A stretch of DNA of 64,000 nucleotides from Eumeta japonica (GCA_005406025.1 BGZK01000005.1:1602867-1666866); one strand, 5' to 3'. Numbered from the stretch's first letter, positions 11,019 through 23,115 are shown. Notes: generated from the letters alone by a model not told the origin. Numbers and translations: made by a program.

Positions 11019-11086
11019 TAGGCTCTTTTTTGAAGACATCCTAGTCTTCAAAAAAGAGCCATCCTAGTCTTCAAAAAAGAGCCTAT
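11019..11086. repeat. Fold-back with duplicated right arm
   Basis: The left arm TAGGCTCTTTTTTGAAGAC (11019-11037) is the complement of the arm at 11067-11085. A second copy of that right arm, 17 bases long, lies between them at 11044-11060, so ATCCTA plus the arm is tandemly duplicated with a 23-bp step. This is the pattern expected from template switching followed by tandem duplication. Confidence 0.85.
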
Positions 11087-11340
11087 TGCTAAGGAACTTC
11101 GTCGCTTTCCGCCTCTCGGGTCCAATGCAGTGCATTGTCGTCATCAATTTTGATTATATACATTATGCATTTGTATATTGCTTATCAGAACAGCAAACGA
11201 ATTCTATTACGCCATACACAAATACATTCCTTTGTCACATTTCTTCCAATCACACCGCTATACTGCGTAGAGTGGTTTATGGTTTCGTGGTTGTTCTCTA
11301 AGAGATTATTAAATACCCATGTAATTGGATCCACTTCAAT

Positions 11341-11425
11341 GAAAGCTATATATATATATATATAGCCTAAATATATAAATCTTTCATTCATATCTATATA
11401 GATTTAGGCTAATCTATAAATATAA
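11341..11425. repeat. AT dinucleotide run flanked by inverted TAGCCTAAAT
   Basis: A TATATA run (about 11347-11362) is followed by TAGCCTAAAT and, about 35 bases on, by AGATTTAGGCTA, an inverted pair with a short insertion. It forms an AT-rich hairpin. No function is implied. Confidence 0.6.
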
Positions 11426-11589
11426 AGAAAAACGGCGCAAGCTATGTTAGAGTTACATGGTTAAGGTTATATTGAAAATTACTCTGAATCATTATAATTT
11501 GACCAATTTCAATAAGTTTTTCACATTTCGTTCTTAGCAGTTTAGTTGATGGTTCAGAGTTTGGGTAAACCATCATAGTTCCGCCTGTT

Positions 11590-11745
11590 TCACAACGTAA
11601 CGAGGCAGAGACAGATCGGGAGCGCGGGTGAGGTTGGGATTGTATTATGGTCGGTTGGTGGTAGATGCGGCAGCCGCGACACGATAGCTACTACCCATAT
11701 AAATCTGTACAAGTGGGCGGGGCCGATAGCAAAAATTCAAGGGAA
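11590..11745. other. GC-rich patch, possible regulatory or exonic DNA
   Basis: This patch includes GATCGGGAGCGCGGGTGAGG and later GTGGGCGGGGCCGATAGC, the latter resembling a GC box, next to CCATATAAATC. It is unlike the flanking AT-rich DNA and I see no related copy in the window. A promoter is only one reading; there is no open frame of note. Confidence 0.25.
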
Positions 11746-11850
11746 TAAGAAGTATATGTACATGTTTGTAGTAGTCTTTTCATGACTAAGCTGCTGACTC
11801 TATTTTAACGAAATTTGCCAGGTAGCTTAAATTCTGAAGACTTTATAGAA

Positions 11851-11895
11851 ATTATTTCCTACAATAAAACTATTAGTTTTATTGTAGGAAATAAT
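11851..11895. repeat. Perfect palindrome, 22-bp arms with 1-base centre
   Basis: Bases 11851-11872 (starting ATTATTTCCTACAATAAAAC) are the exact complement of 11874-11895 around a single T. Both arms are free of mismatches, although the surrounding repeats are heavily diverged, so the structure is probably young or maintained. Confidence 0.95.
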
Positions 11896-11999
11896 ATCAA
11901 AAGACATAAGCATATAAAAAAAAAATATGTCCCGACAATAATCCAAATAAATGCGAGATGTTCGTTCAAGCTGTCACAACTGCAGGCAACAGCTATTAT

Positions 12000-12470
12000 T
12001 AGATAAAAATTGGGGTAGGATATGTCTAAATAGTGCGGTCATTAAAAAAAAAACACCTGACACATTTTCGCAAAATATGTCAAATGTTTTGGAATTGTTC
12101 ATCTATATTTTTAATATTGCTACCATACCGTAAATTATAAAATGAAAAACAAATGTTTAATTTATGTGTATAAACAATTTTTACATAGATTAACACATTA
12201 TATATTCAATTGTTTTTTTTTGTTTTCGTATAAACGCCAGGAGGTAGTTACAGAATTTTTGAAAATTTGTTCAAAAGGTTACATTTCATATATGCATGTA
12301 ATACTTTTCAAATGAATATGAGTCCTATCTATATAATTGATTTCCGATCCTTTGTCTAATCGTCACTAATTGCTGTTGTCAAATACTGTGATGGACATAC
12401 GTGCATACACCAACTAATTCTATAGAGAACACGTTCTACTGAATTCGTTATGTATTTGCGTTTCAATTTT
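12000..12470. other. AT-rich DNA, nothing recognised
   Basis: Only short chance frames and homopolymer runs are present. Confidence 0.4.
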
Positions 12471-12474
12471 AGTG

Positions 12475-12655
12475 CGGGATCGATACATTAAAGCGACGTT
12501 AAAATCGCGCCATTAATCCTTTTTCATTTATAAGTACGAATATTTATCGCTAAAATAATTTTCATGAGCCACATTACGTCATGCACTCCGCGTGCCAAGG
12601 TTATTTCTATGACTCAGAATTGTACTTCGCCGTTTTGGCTGTACGGTCTGCAGAA
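12475..12655. promoter_or_regulatory. Candidate enhancer: CRE-like, AP-1-like and homeodomain-like words
   Basis: Within about 180 bases are CATTACGTCATG (contains the CREB/ATF-like core TTACGTCA), TATGACTCAGAA (contains the AP-1 core TGACTCA) and GCGCCATTAATCC (contains TAATCC, a K50-homeodomain word). Short words recur by chance, so this is a lead only. The segment is less AT-rich than its neighbours and shows no transposon similarity. Confidence 0.15.
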
Positions 12656-14985
12656 AAATTTACAAAATTCCTCTAATTTTTAGATAAGTACATTTTATTT
12701 TATATAACTTTAAGGGACAAATGTGTATGTAGGTTACTAGTGAGTAGGTTATAATTGCCATGTATGGACATTCGCAATCTCAGAAGAATTACAAGAGACT
12801 GTAGTAGGCATTAAGCCAATTACTACATAGGTCGGTTACTGTCCTGTAGAGGGCTACAGGATACTGCGATGGCAGTAAGGGCTAGGATAGCTGATAGAGA
12901 AGGGAGTGGGCCACCGGGATTTTTGGGAAAGAATAGGATATCTAACGCAAGAGGGAGTAGACCGCTAGAACTCTTATCTACTCACTGGACGAAAAACAGT
13001 AAAGATTGATTTTTTAATGATGATGCTGATTTTGATCATTTGATGAAGTTATAAGGAAACCCAACTGTGCAGATAAGTGATAGGACATTAGACTCTTAAT
13101 CTGAAAGTCGCGAAAATATACCGACAAAATATATCAATTCCAATGGTACCTAGTGCCTCCTATGGAAATGCGATTTTATTTTTTTTGCTAAATTTATAAC
13201 ATCAAAAAGAAATAGTTTTGCGCTATGTAGTAGAGCAGACAATGCGGATAAAATCATAATGAACAACTTGTTATCTATAGGTGACAAGTCGCTTCATCTA
13301 GTGTGACACATCTAAATATAACTAGACAGCAGTTAGTGATGTGCGAAATCAAAGGATTTGTAAAGAAATTACGCAAATTTAATTTTTTTTTAATATGAAT
13401 CTCTTAGACGAATCGCTTTCGGATCACCACTTGTCTAGTTTCTTTTCTGGCTCAGGTGAATTGATAAAACTAGTTTTTTCAACTTAAGTGTGATCAAATC
13501 ACTTATTACGTTTATACGAGAACATATCTACTTATTTACTAATCGATACTGGATGTTGTCATTGCCTTAATGACAATGAATTTAACAGCAAAATTCCCCA
13601 ACCCGTATTGGTGCATTTGCTAGACTAAAGAAACAAGCTTCTAAGTCTGATATGAGATTGTGGGATAATGTAGGGTTATATGAGTTTATGGGTTTACGGT
13701 GTGGTCCAAAAATTACTTGTGATACAGTAGGTATTTAGATCTCGTTATATATAGCTATAGAGTTTAGTTACTTATTTAATATTTAAACATGGCAAAGGAG
13801 ATTGATCGTTATAAAATACAAAATACCCAACTAGAATTGAAATCAGTTTACGACATTTGACATTGATTTGTTTTGACAAGTTTTTACGCTTTGAGGTTTA
13901 ATTTAATAAATGTTAAATAAAATAATAAAAATATTTTATTTATAATAACGTTAAGTAAGAATAAAATGCATTTACGATATATTATTTTGCATATACTGGA
14001 AACACTATAAAATGTGAAAAATTAATTAAAGTGGTTACTATTCCTTTACTTCGAAAATATTAGTTTCATATAGAACAGAAAATAAAGATATTGAACAATA
14101 TTCTTGTTTTATGCATTGGATAACCAAATGATATCTAATTTTGAATATGGTCAGATGTAGATACTGTTGTCAATTATCGAAGATGAAAAAGCAATAACAA
14201 AAAATAAATGAAGTAATATTGATAAACATAAACATTGCTTCTCTTTGTAGTCATAGTTTACGCACGTCAATATAAATTTTATTCGCGTCAGTATAAATTT
14301 TACCCCAACAGTACTTCGAACCGAATCCATAGGTACCCATTCTACCGTAATAAATTCACGGGACTATAAATCAGTCTGGGTCACTACTGAAACTTGTAAA
14401 TATAGCGTTATTCTTCTGTTTCGAAGTCAATAGACTGTTCGTTTTGTATTGAGTCATGCGTTTATTTCTTTTAAGATAAACAAGTCTCATGTAAATTTCA
14501 TATAAATGTTGTCAAATAAAATAAACTATGTACGAATCGTTAAAAAACTGTACTTTTAAATAGAATTTAAAAGTGTATAAAATAAAAATAAATAAGAAGT
14601 GGACCAACCGTAAATTTTCAGTTGCAGAGAACACAATCATACCTAATAACAGTAAAATATAATAATGTACATGCACAAGAATACAACTAGACTTCTAGGT
14701 TCAATTCCTGTTAGCAAATGTTTGTGGAAAAAAACATTTTCAATATGATGGCAATGCCTTACTGAATATTGTCGGGTTTCTGTTACATCTTTATACTATA
14801 ATTTCGTTTGAAATTAGAAAATTAAGGTTGTACTTTGAGATCTAATTTTTATTTTGTATTCCAATATTCCTCCATCCATAATCTTTTCTAAACGAATCTA
14901 CAACAGCTGAAGTATTAATTCAATAGTCTGTTCGGCATATTAATAGCAGTTGCAAAGTCAAGTCGAACAACGGTGAATATTCATT
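12656..14985. other. AT-rich non-coding DNA
   Basis: No gene was found. Around 12800-13020 a purine-rich, GC-richer stretch (GGGCTACAGGATACTGCGATG and following) ends with TTAATGATGATGCTGATT. This may be a weak relative of the GATGAT-tailed retroposons, but no shared body could be aligned. Confidence 0.35.
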
Positions 14986-15100
14986 TAAATATGGCGTCAC
15001 GCGGACGCCATTTTGTCAACGAGCGTCCGACGCCATTTGCATTCCGGCAGCTGTTTTAAATATTAATTGCGAAACGTCGCTCGCTTCGGACGTTCAGGGA
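14986..15100. promoter_or_regulatory. GC-rich hairpin with repeated GACGCCATTT words
   Basis: ATGGCGTC (14991-14998) and GACGCCAT (15004-15011) form a perfect 8-bp stem around ACGCG. GACGCCATTT occurs again at about 15038, followed by GCAGCTGTTTTA (E-box CAGCTG) and a CpG-rich tail GAAACGTCGCTCGCTTCGG. The GCCAT core is the binding word of YY1/Pho-type zinc fingers. Three copies within 60 bases in a GC island suggest a promoter or regulatory element, but this is inference from words alone. Confidence 0.25.
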
Positions 15101-17665
15101 TGGAACTGTGCGAAAAAAAGTTCTTTCAACTTTGCTGAATATTAACATATTCTTAGGATAAGTTAGAAAATACATTTAAAATTTAACGCTTATCTATTGT
15201 TGTTAGTAATTTATATGCAGAGTTTTTTTTAATAATTGTTGTAAATATTTTTTTGTTTGTTATTCGGAGAGTAGATACAATTAATCATTTTTTTGAATGA
15301 ACGTTGGTTCATTAATGGCAGTAAAACGTCATCACAGATGATGTTATGTTTATAACATTTAATTTAATATTATAGTTTATAGCGATAGCTCTACGTACTT
15401 TTCATATAATATTATAACTCAATAAAGAGTCATATTATTTAATAAATTCCAGGGTGCATTAATCGTCACTTTGGACAGAAAAAAGTTCATTCGCAGAACC
15501 ATGTCTCTCGCCAGAGTACGTAAAATGGTTCGAGTGTATATGATGTCATGTAGCTAATTTACGCCTTATTTATTCTAGAATTAGAGATCCTAGTAGTTCA
15601 ATGAATTAACGAAACTAATCACTACTAAGCAAATCATTAACTTATGAAAACACTCAATGTTTATTTACAGAACGGCTGCTAGGGTAGCTAAAAATTTGTT
15701 CATGTTTTTCTTAGTAAGCTCCAATAGAATTTTACTTAAATTTTTACTAAAGCATAGCACGTAAGGGGGTTTCATTGTGAACGTTCCAATAAGTAGTCTT
15801 TTGATATTTCTTGGAAATGTGATTTTGTAAAGTGAAAAAGAATCGATCATCCACCAAACATATTTTCGTTTACCGTGCACTTTAATAAGAGATAGGTACA
15901 ACGAATGTACTTATGACATTAGCTTTGTACACTAAAAGTTCCATGAAAGAATCAGCGACAACTTAATATATAAATATTTACAATTGTCAATCCTAAATAT
16001 GGAGGTAAATGTTGCAACAGAAGGTAAGAAAAGATAAAGGAGAAAGATAGGTAGGAAAAAAGCAAGGAGAAAGAGGAAGGTGGTATGATAAAAGGAAAAT
16101 TCATGAGACATTTTAAAACACAAAGAGTGCATTAGGTAGATAAATAAGAATCTTTATCAAATTTTATGTTAATTTGAAGTTCCAGTGGATTTATTGAGCA
16201 TGGTTATTTGATATCATCACGTACAGACTCCATATATCCACTGCAACTTGGTACGGATGTGGGTTGATACAGATCAAATTGTCTGTGGCAATCCGCAAAC
16301 AGGAATATTTAAATCAAACTCCGCGAAATATAATTTAGAAAAATGAATTGTTTTCATGGCATTTGTCACTAAGGTATTCAAAGCTGTTATTAAGTCAAAT
16401 CGGGGTCTTTGATGGCTCGCCTACTCGTCTGCGTCCCCCGACTGTACCATATAAGAAAACCAATCTGTAAACTAGGAAATTTGAGGTGGGGCTGATTGCG
16501 TTTCGTACTGCAACTGAGATCCGCAAAAGCGAGTTTCAAACTCGTGGTGATTTAAACTGGCATAAGCGATTTTTATATAAGAAGCGATGTACTGTTTATC
16601 AGTCAAATATGGTTTGATCGTCCAGAACGAAGAAGCCGTGATCACCGACATATGAGCGGAAAGAGAATTTAACTCATTCATTTTACAGGAAATTCTTTGG
16701 AAATTGTGATAATAAATTCTTATTTCGGTATATGCTTGAAAAAATATTTATCTGATTAATACTCCATACCTTGGAGTTGGCCATAGAGTGGCGTTAGAGC
16801 GAGTTCATACGGAATTCTCATAGCATCCTGCACGTGATGATAATATATACATATGTTGATCTGGACATTGAGCTGTATAAAACCGAAAGACAAGTTTACT
16901 TTAAAAAGTAACGGAGCCATGAATAAACATGAAAACCTTGAAATATATATAATAATTAATTACTACATCTCTAATTTAAGAATGAATATTCATATTAAGA
17001 TTGGTTTTTGCCTTGAACTTTTTTCGGAAAAGTGGTTAACCGAGTGAAATTGAAATTTATAAGAAGATTGCGCAATTCTCCATAAATTGCAGATCGATTT
17101 CGTGTCAGTCTGATTTGATAAAGTCTACTAGATTCACTACTCTTGTAGCTGTTAGACAGAGTGGTATTTACTGCTTTGTTAACATATTAATAATAATAAA
17201 TACTGACGTTTATCAATTAGCATAAGCGAGACCACTTCTTAAAGAGGTTGCATCAAAAACAAATACATGATACACAGTTATATATTTTTATTTACTAAAT
17301 AAAATATTTCACCTATTTAAGTATTAAAAAAATTGAATTAAATTCTGCAAGTATTGAGTTTCAATAATAATAATGAAATTCCAATAAATTCCCTAAAAAT
17401 ATACAATTTTTTCCGTTTTTTTTAATGAATATTTAATTAAGGAAAAATAATTTAAAAGAAAAACTATAATTTCTTGAAGTTTTATTCAAACTTTGAAATT
17501 GTAAAAAAAATGTGCAATAAAAGCTTGCCCATGTCAAAAGTTGAAGATAATATGCTATTGGTGTGTCGGTGTTCAAATGAATATTGCAAAAATCGATAAA
17601 AAGTTGTTACTAAGATGTATTTATATATATAAGTACATTTTAGTAATCTAATCTACATCCAATAT
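15101..17665. other. AT-rich non-coding DNA, no gene recognised
   Basis: Several frames of 60-78 codons occur (15665-15901, 15932-16132 and 16472-16681 on the minus strand, 16853-17047 on the plus strand). None shows a known domain. The one at 16472-16681 lies in slightly GC-richer sequence and may be a repeat relic. No internal repeat was noticed. Confidence 0.35.
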
Positions 17666-17671
17666 ATATAT

Positions 17672-17995
17672 TAGATTTTTATATATCCAGCTACTTTCAA
17701 ATGGGTCAGAACTGTTTTACGTTGAAGGAACTCATACACTGATTTTTCTTTACTTTTTTCAAAATAGCATCGACTTTATCTGTAACAGGTAGACCAGAGC
17801 GAGACTTATCTTTGACGTAAAAATTACAGGCCTGAAAATGCTTGAACCCGTTTCGTGCCACTCATAACGACTCTGAATTGAGTCCATAAACGTCACAATT
17901 TTTTTTGGAGGTTTATGTTGTATTTTACTCTTTTTTGTGATGACACTTCAAAATGTATCGAATTGCTGCGTTAGATTCACTCATTTTAGTGGACA
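17672..17995 (-). mobile_element. mariner transposase N-terminal fragment (same lineage as 61610-63264)
   Basis: On the minus strand, broken frames read SNAAIRYILK, then CDVYGLNSES, VAR.G.KHFQ, SRSGLPVTDKVDAILKKV and KTVLTHLKVAGYIK in order. These line up with the mariner at 62231-62500, which reads EIQYILMFCYEKG, CDIYRSNVVS, VAQNWFEHFE and PRSGRPVTDKVDVILEKVE. The region is the double helix-turn-helix DNA-binding half of a mariner transposase, including the linker before the catalytic domain. No catalytic part and no terminal repeat were found, so it is a 3'-deleted fossil with several frameshifts and stops. Confidence 0.75.
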
Positions 17996-18299
17996 TAAAA
18001 ACAATAGAAAAATAACGGGACCCTATTTTTATTTATTTTTTCTTTTTTTTTTAAATCTTATCTATGTAATGTTATCCAAACTAGCCAGATATAAACACAG
18101 CACAACCAAAGAGATTTATTTTACTGCATTTTTGAATACGAAAAATCTTTTCTCCGATGTAACATTTCTTTTAAACGAAGAATGGTACCGACCTCCAAAA
18201 ATAGTTGGCATATTCATTTTAGATTTTTGAAAATATAAAACTTATTTCTCCCTTTTTATATATTAATTAAATAAGTAACAGTTTTGAGTCTGTGTCGTT

Positions 18300-18700
18300 T
18301 CTTTTTTAATTACTGCTTTATTTCTTTATTTTTTTAGTTACAGTTGTAATTGAATCTAATTACTTAATCATTTTTTCGTTCGAGTATCTCTACTCAATTA
18401 TTTTTTTGTATTTCACCTATAGTTTTAGGAGAAAATATAGGTTAATGGTCATAATTAATTTATTTATTAGGTACGAATTCCAACTTTGTTGATCGTTTAA
18501 ACGTCTCTTCCAATCTTTCGTATACTCAAATATTTTTTATTTGTCATTCATGTGTAGTTTTAGGAGAAATTATAGGTTAGTTTTGATGCTTAATTTATTT
18601 ATTAGATACGAGTATCTATTTTATCACTAAGTCATTCGTCTCTTTTATCTATTTATTACATGTAGTTATAGGCGAAGCTTGGTTAGTTTTACTCAAATTA
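18300..18700 (+). repeat. Degenerate tandem repeat, about 110-135 bp units
   Basis: The word TAGTTTTAGGAGAAA-TATAGGTTA occurs at 18420 and 18555 and, degraded, at 18663. After the first two copies comes TTAATTTATTTATTAG-TACGA, and before them CGTTCGAGTATCTC-like or TCTTTCGTATACTC-like blocks. Steps are 135 and 108 bases. There is no coding potential. Confidence 0.7.
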
Positions 18701-19255
18701 GTTACAATGGTAAGATCTTTATCAAAATTAATTTTGCGGTTACATAATAGTCCGACAGCCACAGTTAACAAACATAAGTTACCAAAACATAATTTACAAT
18801 AGAAGTATAAGGACTTTTCCTTCCATTTTTGTCTACATGAAGTGACGAACCACTTTTATGTTGCTAATAATCCAATGATTATGTTGCCAAAATGTTCATC
18901 GAGATTGTTTAGCTGGAGCCTAACTGCATGCAAGCATTGAAACAATATGCATGTTTTAGAATTACGCTGTTAAGCCAACGTCACATTCACCAGTGACGTG
19001 TGATACGCATTAAGTCTCCATTTCAAAAACTATAAGTCAATATTGATGAAATTTGCGTAGTTCCTTAAGTCGGTCTACAGCTAGTCCAACTAATGAGAAT
19101 TTTTTGTAATCCGACTTAGAGTCTGATATATACGCCGACAAACATACATACATTTATGAAATTTGGCACACATGCTTAGAAGCTAGTATAGACTAGCATA
19201 AACAAAAACTACAATTCTGACAATATTATATATATATATACAGCTCGAATTAATA
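18701..19255. other. AT-rich DNA with a retroposon 3'-like end
   Basis: The right part (19130-19255) contains ACATACATACATTTATGAAATTTGG and a TCGAATTAATAACCTCATT block before GAAGTCGGTT. This resembles the 3' ends of lepidopteran retroposons that finish near a GAAGTCGGTT word. The left part shows nothing. Confidence 0.35.
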
Positions 19256-19261
19256 ACCTCA

Positions 19262-19645
19262 TTATTTTGAAGTCGGTTAAAAATGAAAAATAATATAACT
19301 ATTTCTATAGCATGCAACTTGATTGGAAAAACCTTGATTTTCAACAATTTTTTTATTTCAAAATTTTATAATTATTAAAGTGGTAGAGATACGGTAATAC
19401 TAGTAGTTGTAAGAACCTTTTTGTTCAAAATAATTTATATAAAAAATATATATATATTGCTGCAAAAAAGCTTTATTTATTTTAAATAGTCGTTAAATAG
19501 TTTAATATTTTAAACAACAACGTCATTTGACTATTAGCTTATAGTTTTAGGGTCATAACAACTTCCTTGACAAAATAAAAAAAATCTGCGAATAATTTTC
19601 CCAACGGATTCATCAATATGCATCTAAATGAAAAATGAGAAGAAA
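19262..19645 (+). repeat. Dispersed repeat pair, copy A
   Basis: This aligns along about 380 bases with 23122-23520 in the same orientation. Shared blocks are AATGAAAAAT-ATAATATAACT, TTGGAAAAAC-TTGATTTTCA, ATACGGT, CTTCTTGACA-like and AATTTT...ATG near the right end. Divergence is high. The body is non-coding and AT-rich; its class is not certain. Confidence 0.65.
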
Positions 19646-21980
19646 TATTAATATTGAACAAAAAACGCTGGGACGCCATTGAACGGAATCCTTATTTAAT
19701 TTATAACTTAATATTTTTATTATTTATTTTTAAAACGACTCTAGTGACACACACTGTTTGAACATTACAAGGTAAAAGCTTATTCCAGATCTATAAAAGT
19801 TCAGTGAACCTTTTACCCTTGGCTAAAAAGTTTTCCGTAAAGGTTTGCAGAGAAAAAAACTTTGTGTATGCACTCCATCCCTTTCCGTAATCCCGCTTGT
19901 GCATCCCAGACCTTATTTTTAGTCTAGTTCACAACTCTTACAATAATGGTTTTCTCATACCGTTTTCCAACTACGCTGAGGAAATATATACAGTACAATG
20001 CACGAAACTCTGTCGCTCTGAATTTCCTGCGAATGATGTAACGTGCAGTTTGAACGCCCCCCAACCCTACTTGCTTCTCCCTCGCATTCCTATTTTATGC
20101 CATTGCGAAGCTTTAGTAATTAACTTCACAGCGGCAGAGTTTTGTGCGCTGGTAATTTGTGCAAACTTTTCCTCTATAGAGAGGTTACAATGAAGGCTTC
20201 CAATCGATTACTAGGTACCCTACTGCTTTCCCAGCCTATACTAAAGACCTGGTATATAATGATTACCACTATGCCCGTCTCCATCTCACCATCTGCGAGG
20301 AAACCTTATTATATCCGACAGTGTTTCCGGCTTTCATACGTTCTTGTGCTTTCGTAACTTCTTCCATGCTAATTCCATTTTCATCATCATTCATGTATTC
20401 AGTTGTAGTTACATTGGTATCTGTAACTTTCTCCTCACTTTCAAAAACTTTCTAAATAGTTTTTCCAACGCTCTTTCAAGTTTCTAGACGATGTCTTAAA
20501 ATCGTTCCGGGCCTTTTTACCACATTTCAGAAAAGTTTCCAATTCGTCCGGATGTTATCCGAGAATCTACTGTCATAATGTTATTTTATTTCATGCATTA
20601 TTTAACTATCATTTTCGGATTTAACATATATTCATTTAGACTCTTTTAGCTTATTTTTCAAACAACTCATTCTTCTCACTTTGTGGTTGGCCTTTGTAAT
20701 TGACTTTCGTCAACAAATTTTAAGAGACTGGGAGGATTTGTGGTGTGATGGTAGTACTTTACTATCTCTCCTAGACATTGCATTGCAGAAACTCTGACCA
20801 GGAAAATACATCATTTTTGGGTTACGGTCTCAGCACTATACGTCCTGAAATTGTATTTGAGTAACAAAAATTCACAGGGCTAATGTCAATGACATGTGAT
20901 CATTTGGGTCCGGAGTTTGCATGAGGATAGAACCGGGATCGGCCCTTGGTCAATTTTTATTATTTGTTTATGTTAATAGTTACCCAGTCTTATTAAAGTT
21001 ATTTGTAATTCTTTAAAGGTAAGAGTTCGTTTTTATTTAAAATCCTAGGACTGGCCTATGACGACGAAGACATTTCTGCTTCCAAGGTTATTTACTGGAA
21101 ATAACCTACAGCCTATTCTTTAAATATATAAATGTGTATTTTTCACAAAACAAAAAATGATTGCAAACAGGAGGACAATAGAAAAGAGGCTTTAAAGAAG
21201 TAAATGAGAGGAAAACAGAAGGAAAACATTTAAAGAAAACGCAAAATGTGAGAGTTTATGATAAATGATGATTGAAAATTCACCTTTAACAAGTTACAGA
21301 GAAGAATACGTGAATATCTTCAGTACCCGTTGGAAGAACTATTACAGTGATCAGTGCTTAACATAAACCGCGAGAAGTGTTATAAAAAGAATGAGTTAAC
21401 AAGATTTCGAAATGATTTCAAGAAACATATTGGCAAATTGAAATAACGAAATAAAAGAAGGAAAAATAATCATGAAAAAATAGGATGTATTATAGAAAAA
21501 TTCTGACTGTAGCAACAAAAAAAGAAGTATAATTTCAACCAGCAACAACAGATCAAAAACTTGGTTAATCACTAAAGACAAAGGAGAAAAAGTGAAAAAA
21601 AAAGAATATTATTTGAAAATACCATAGGTAACAATTTTATAGATTTTGTTATAAAAAAAATCCCATTAAATACATTTAAGAATTTTTATTTACATCATCA
21701 TTACCAGCTACATTTTTTTCATCACCTTAGTTTCTAAATTACTCGCCAGACCCACAGATTTAAATTTCATTAAAATTTGCAATGAACAGTTCAACTGTCA
21801 ATATTTTCTTACTTAATGCGTATAATTTTATATTAATTTACATGAATGATGGGTGTGGATGTCAAAAAAATTAATGTTTTCTTACAATTCTTTTCACTTG
21901 CACGATATCAGACAAATGCTCATAATTTAGCGTAGCTGACCACCGTATGACCAGACTCAACATGCAGGCGGCCTGCACTT
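19646..21980. other. Non-coding DNA with one moderately GC-rich block
   Basis: Bases 19820-20360 are less AT-rich than their surroundings and contain a 98-codon plus frame (19897-20193) and an overlapping 71-codon one (20142-20357). Neither translation resembles a known protein and neither has a plausible start context. Bases 21150-21600 are strongly purine-rich on the plus strand, which gives a fake 61-codon minus frame of leucine, phenylalanine and isoleucine. I see no shared repeat. Confidence 0.3.
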
Positions 21981-22650
21981 CACAAATGCTATCAATTATT
22001 TAATATCTCCATAAAACAGTGCAGTTTTGTCGAACAACTGAACTTTTCGTGATAAGGCTTAACATATGATTGGCCTGAAACATAACGATTTTAGCTGAAT
22101 CTATTGTTTACTTTACGTTTTTACAGTTTTATCTAGCGGAAATGTATGATCGGCTTATGAAAATACATTAAAAACTTAACTGACGTCGTTATTTGTCATT
22201 TTCAACACGATATCCAGTCGTTGAACAGCTATTTTTTTGTGATAAAATCAAGCGTATATTGTGCCTACAATATAATGTTTGTAAATTGAATAATGCTGTT
22301 ATTTGACTAACAATTTAACAAAATAGTTTTGCATAGTCTAGCCGCTAATGTTGTTGCGATACAACTGGACATATGATCAGCATGCATCGTGTTATTTAAA
22401 AGTTTAATACCGCTGTTATTGTACAATTAACAATTTCGCAAAGCATAGCCGTTTAATACAACAACCACTCTTTGTGTAACGAGGCCGAACAAGCGACAGA
22501 CCTCGTTATATAATTATGTTTGCTAAAAAAACCTTATCGTTTTGTTGAGTAGCCGAGCTTTTTGCTATAAAGCCGGACGAGCGATTAAAATATATTTAGA
22601 AATTGAGTAAGGCTATTATTTATTCATCTCTTTCACAAAACAGCATCATT
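21980..22650 (+). repeat. Degenerate tandem repeat, unit near 110 bp
   Basis: A TTGAATAATGCTGTTATTT-like anchor recurs, in decayed form, near 21988, 22096, 22181, 22290, 22408 and 22605, so steps are about 85-118 bases with one near 197. Each anchor is followed by an AACAATTT-CAAAA-AG block. Several are preceded by an ATATGATCGGC-like block (about 22060, 22146 and 22373). There is no open frame. It is probably the relic of an array within a mobile element. Confidence 0.6.
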
Positions 22651-23115
22651 CCTTTGGAAGTCAACCTTCTTAAAACGAGGTTGACCCACTACTCAAGAGG
22701 TGCTTCCCGATTTTGTTGCGTTTGAATGGATTTTCCGATTACGCCTGTGACTAAACTCAAAAGAAACGAATCTAGATGATGAACATCGTGAAAGTTTAAT
22801 TCTTCTTGAGAGTCTAGTTACTAAAAGTTTACATTTAAACGCCTCACATCTATAGGCAAAATATTAATTTTCTAACACGGTTTCTGGGAAATCCCGATTT
22901 TAAATGATATAATACATAATTTAGTTCCGAAAACTTATTTAAATTGTTACTTGACGAATTATTTTATCAAATTTAATTTAAAATATATGAAATGACTATT
23001 AAGTAAATCTAAAAATAATACAAAATACAAATCCACTAAACTACGAATTGTAAATATATAATAAAAATTATTTTAAAAAATTTAAAAATTCAAAACTTCC
23101 ATTAATTGTGTTGTT
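22651..23115. other. AT-rich non-coding DNA
   Basis: No feature was recognised apart from low-complexity A and T runs after 22900. Confidence 0.4.

Noticed and set aside
21150..21600. Purine-rich block as a decayed LINE
   Set aside because: Composition resembles the LINE at 48.2-49.06 kb, but no motif in order could be found.
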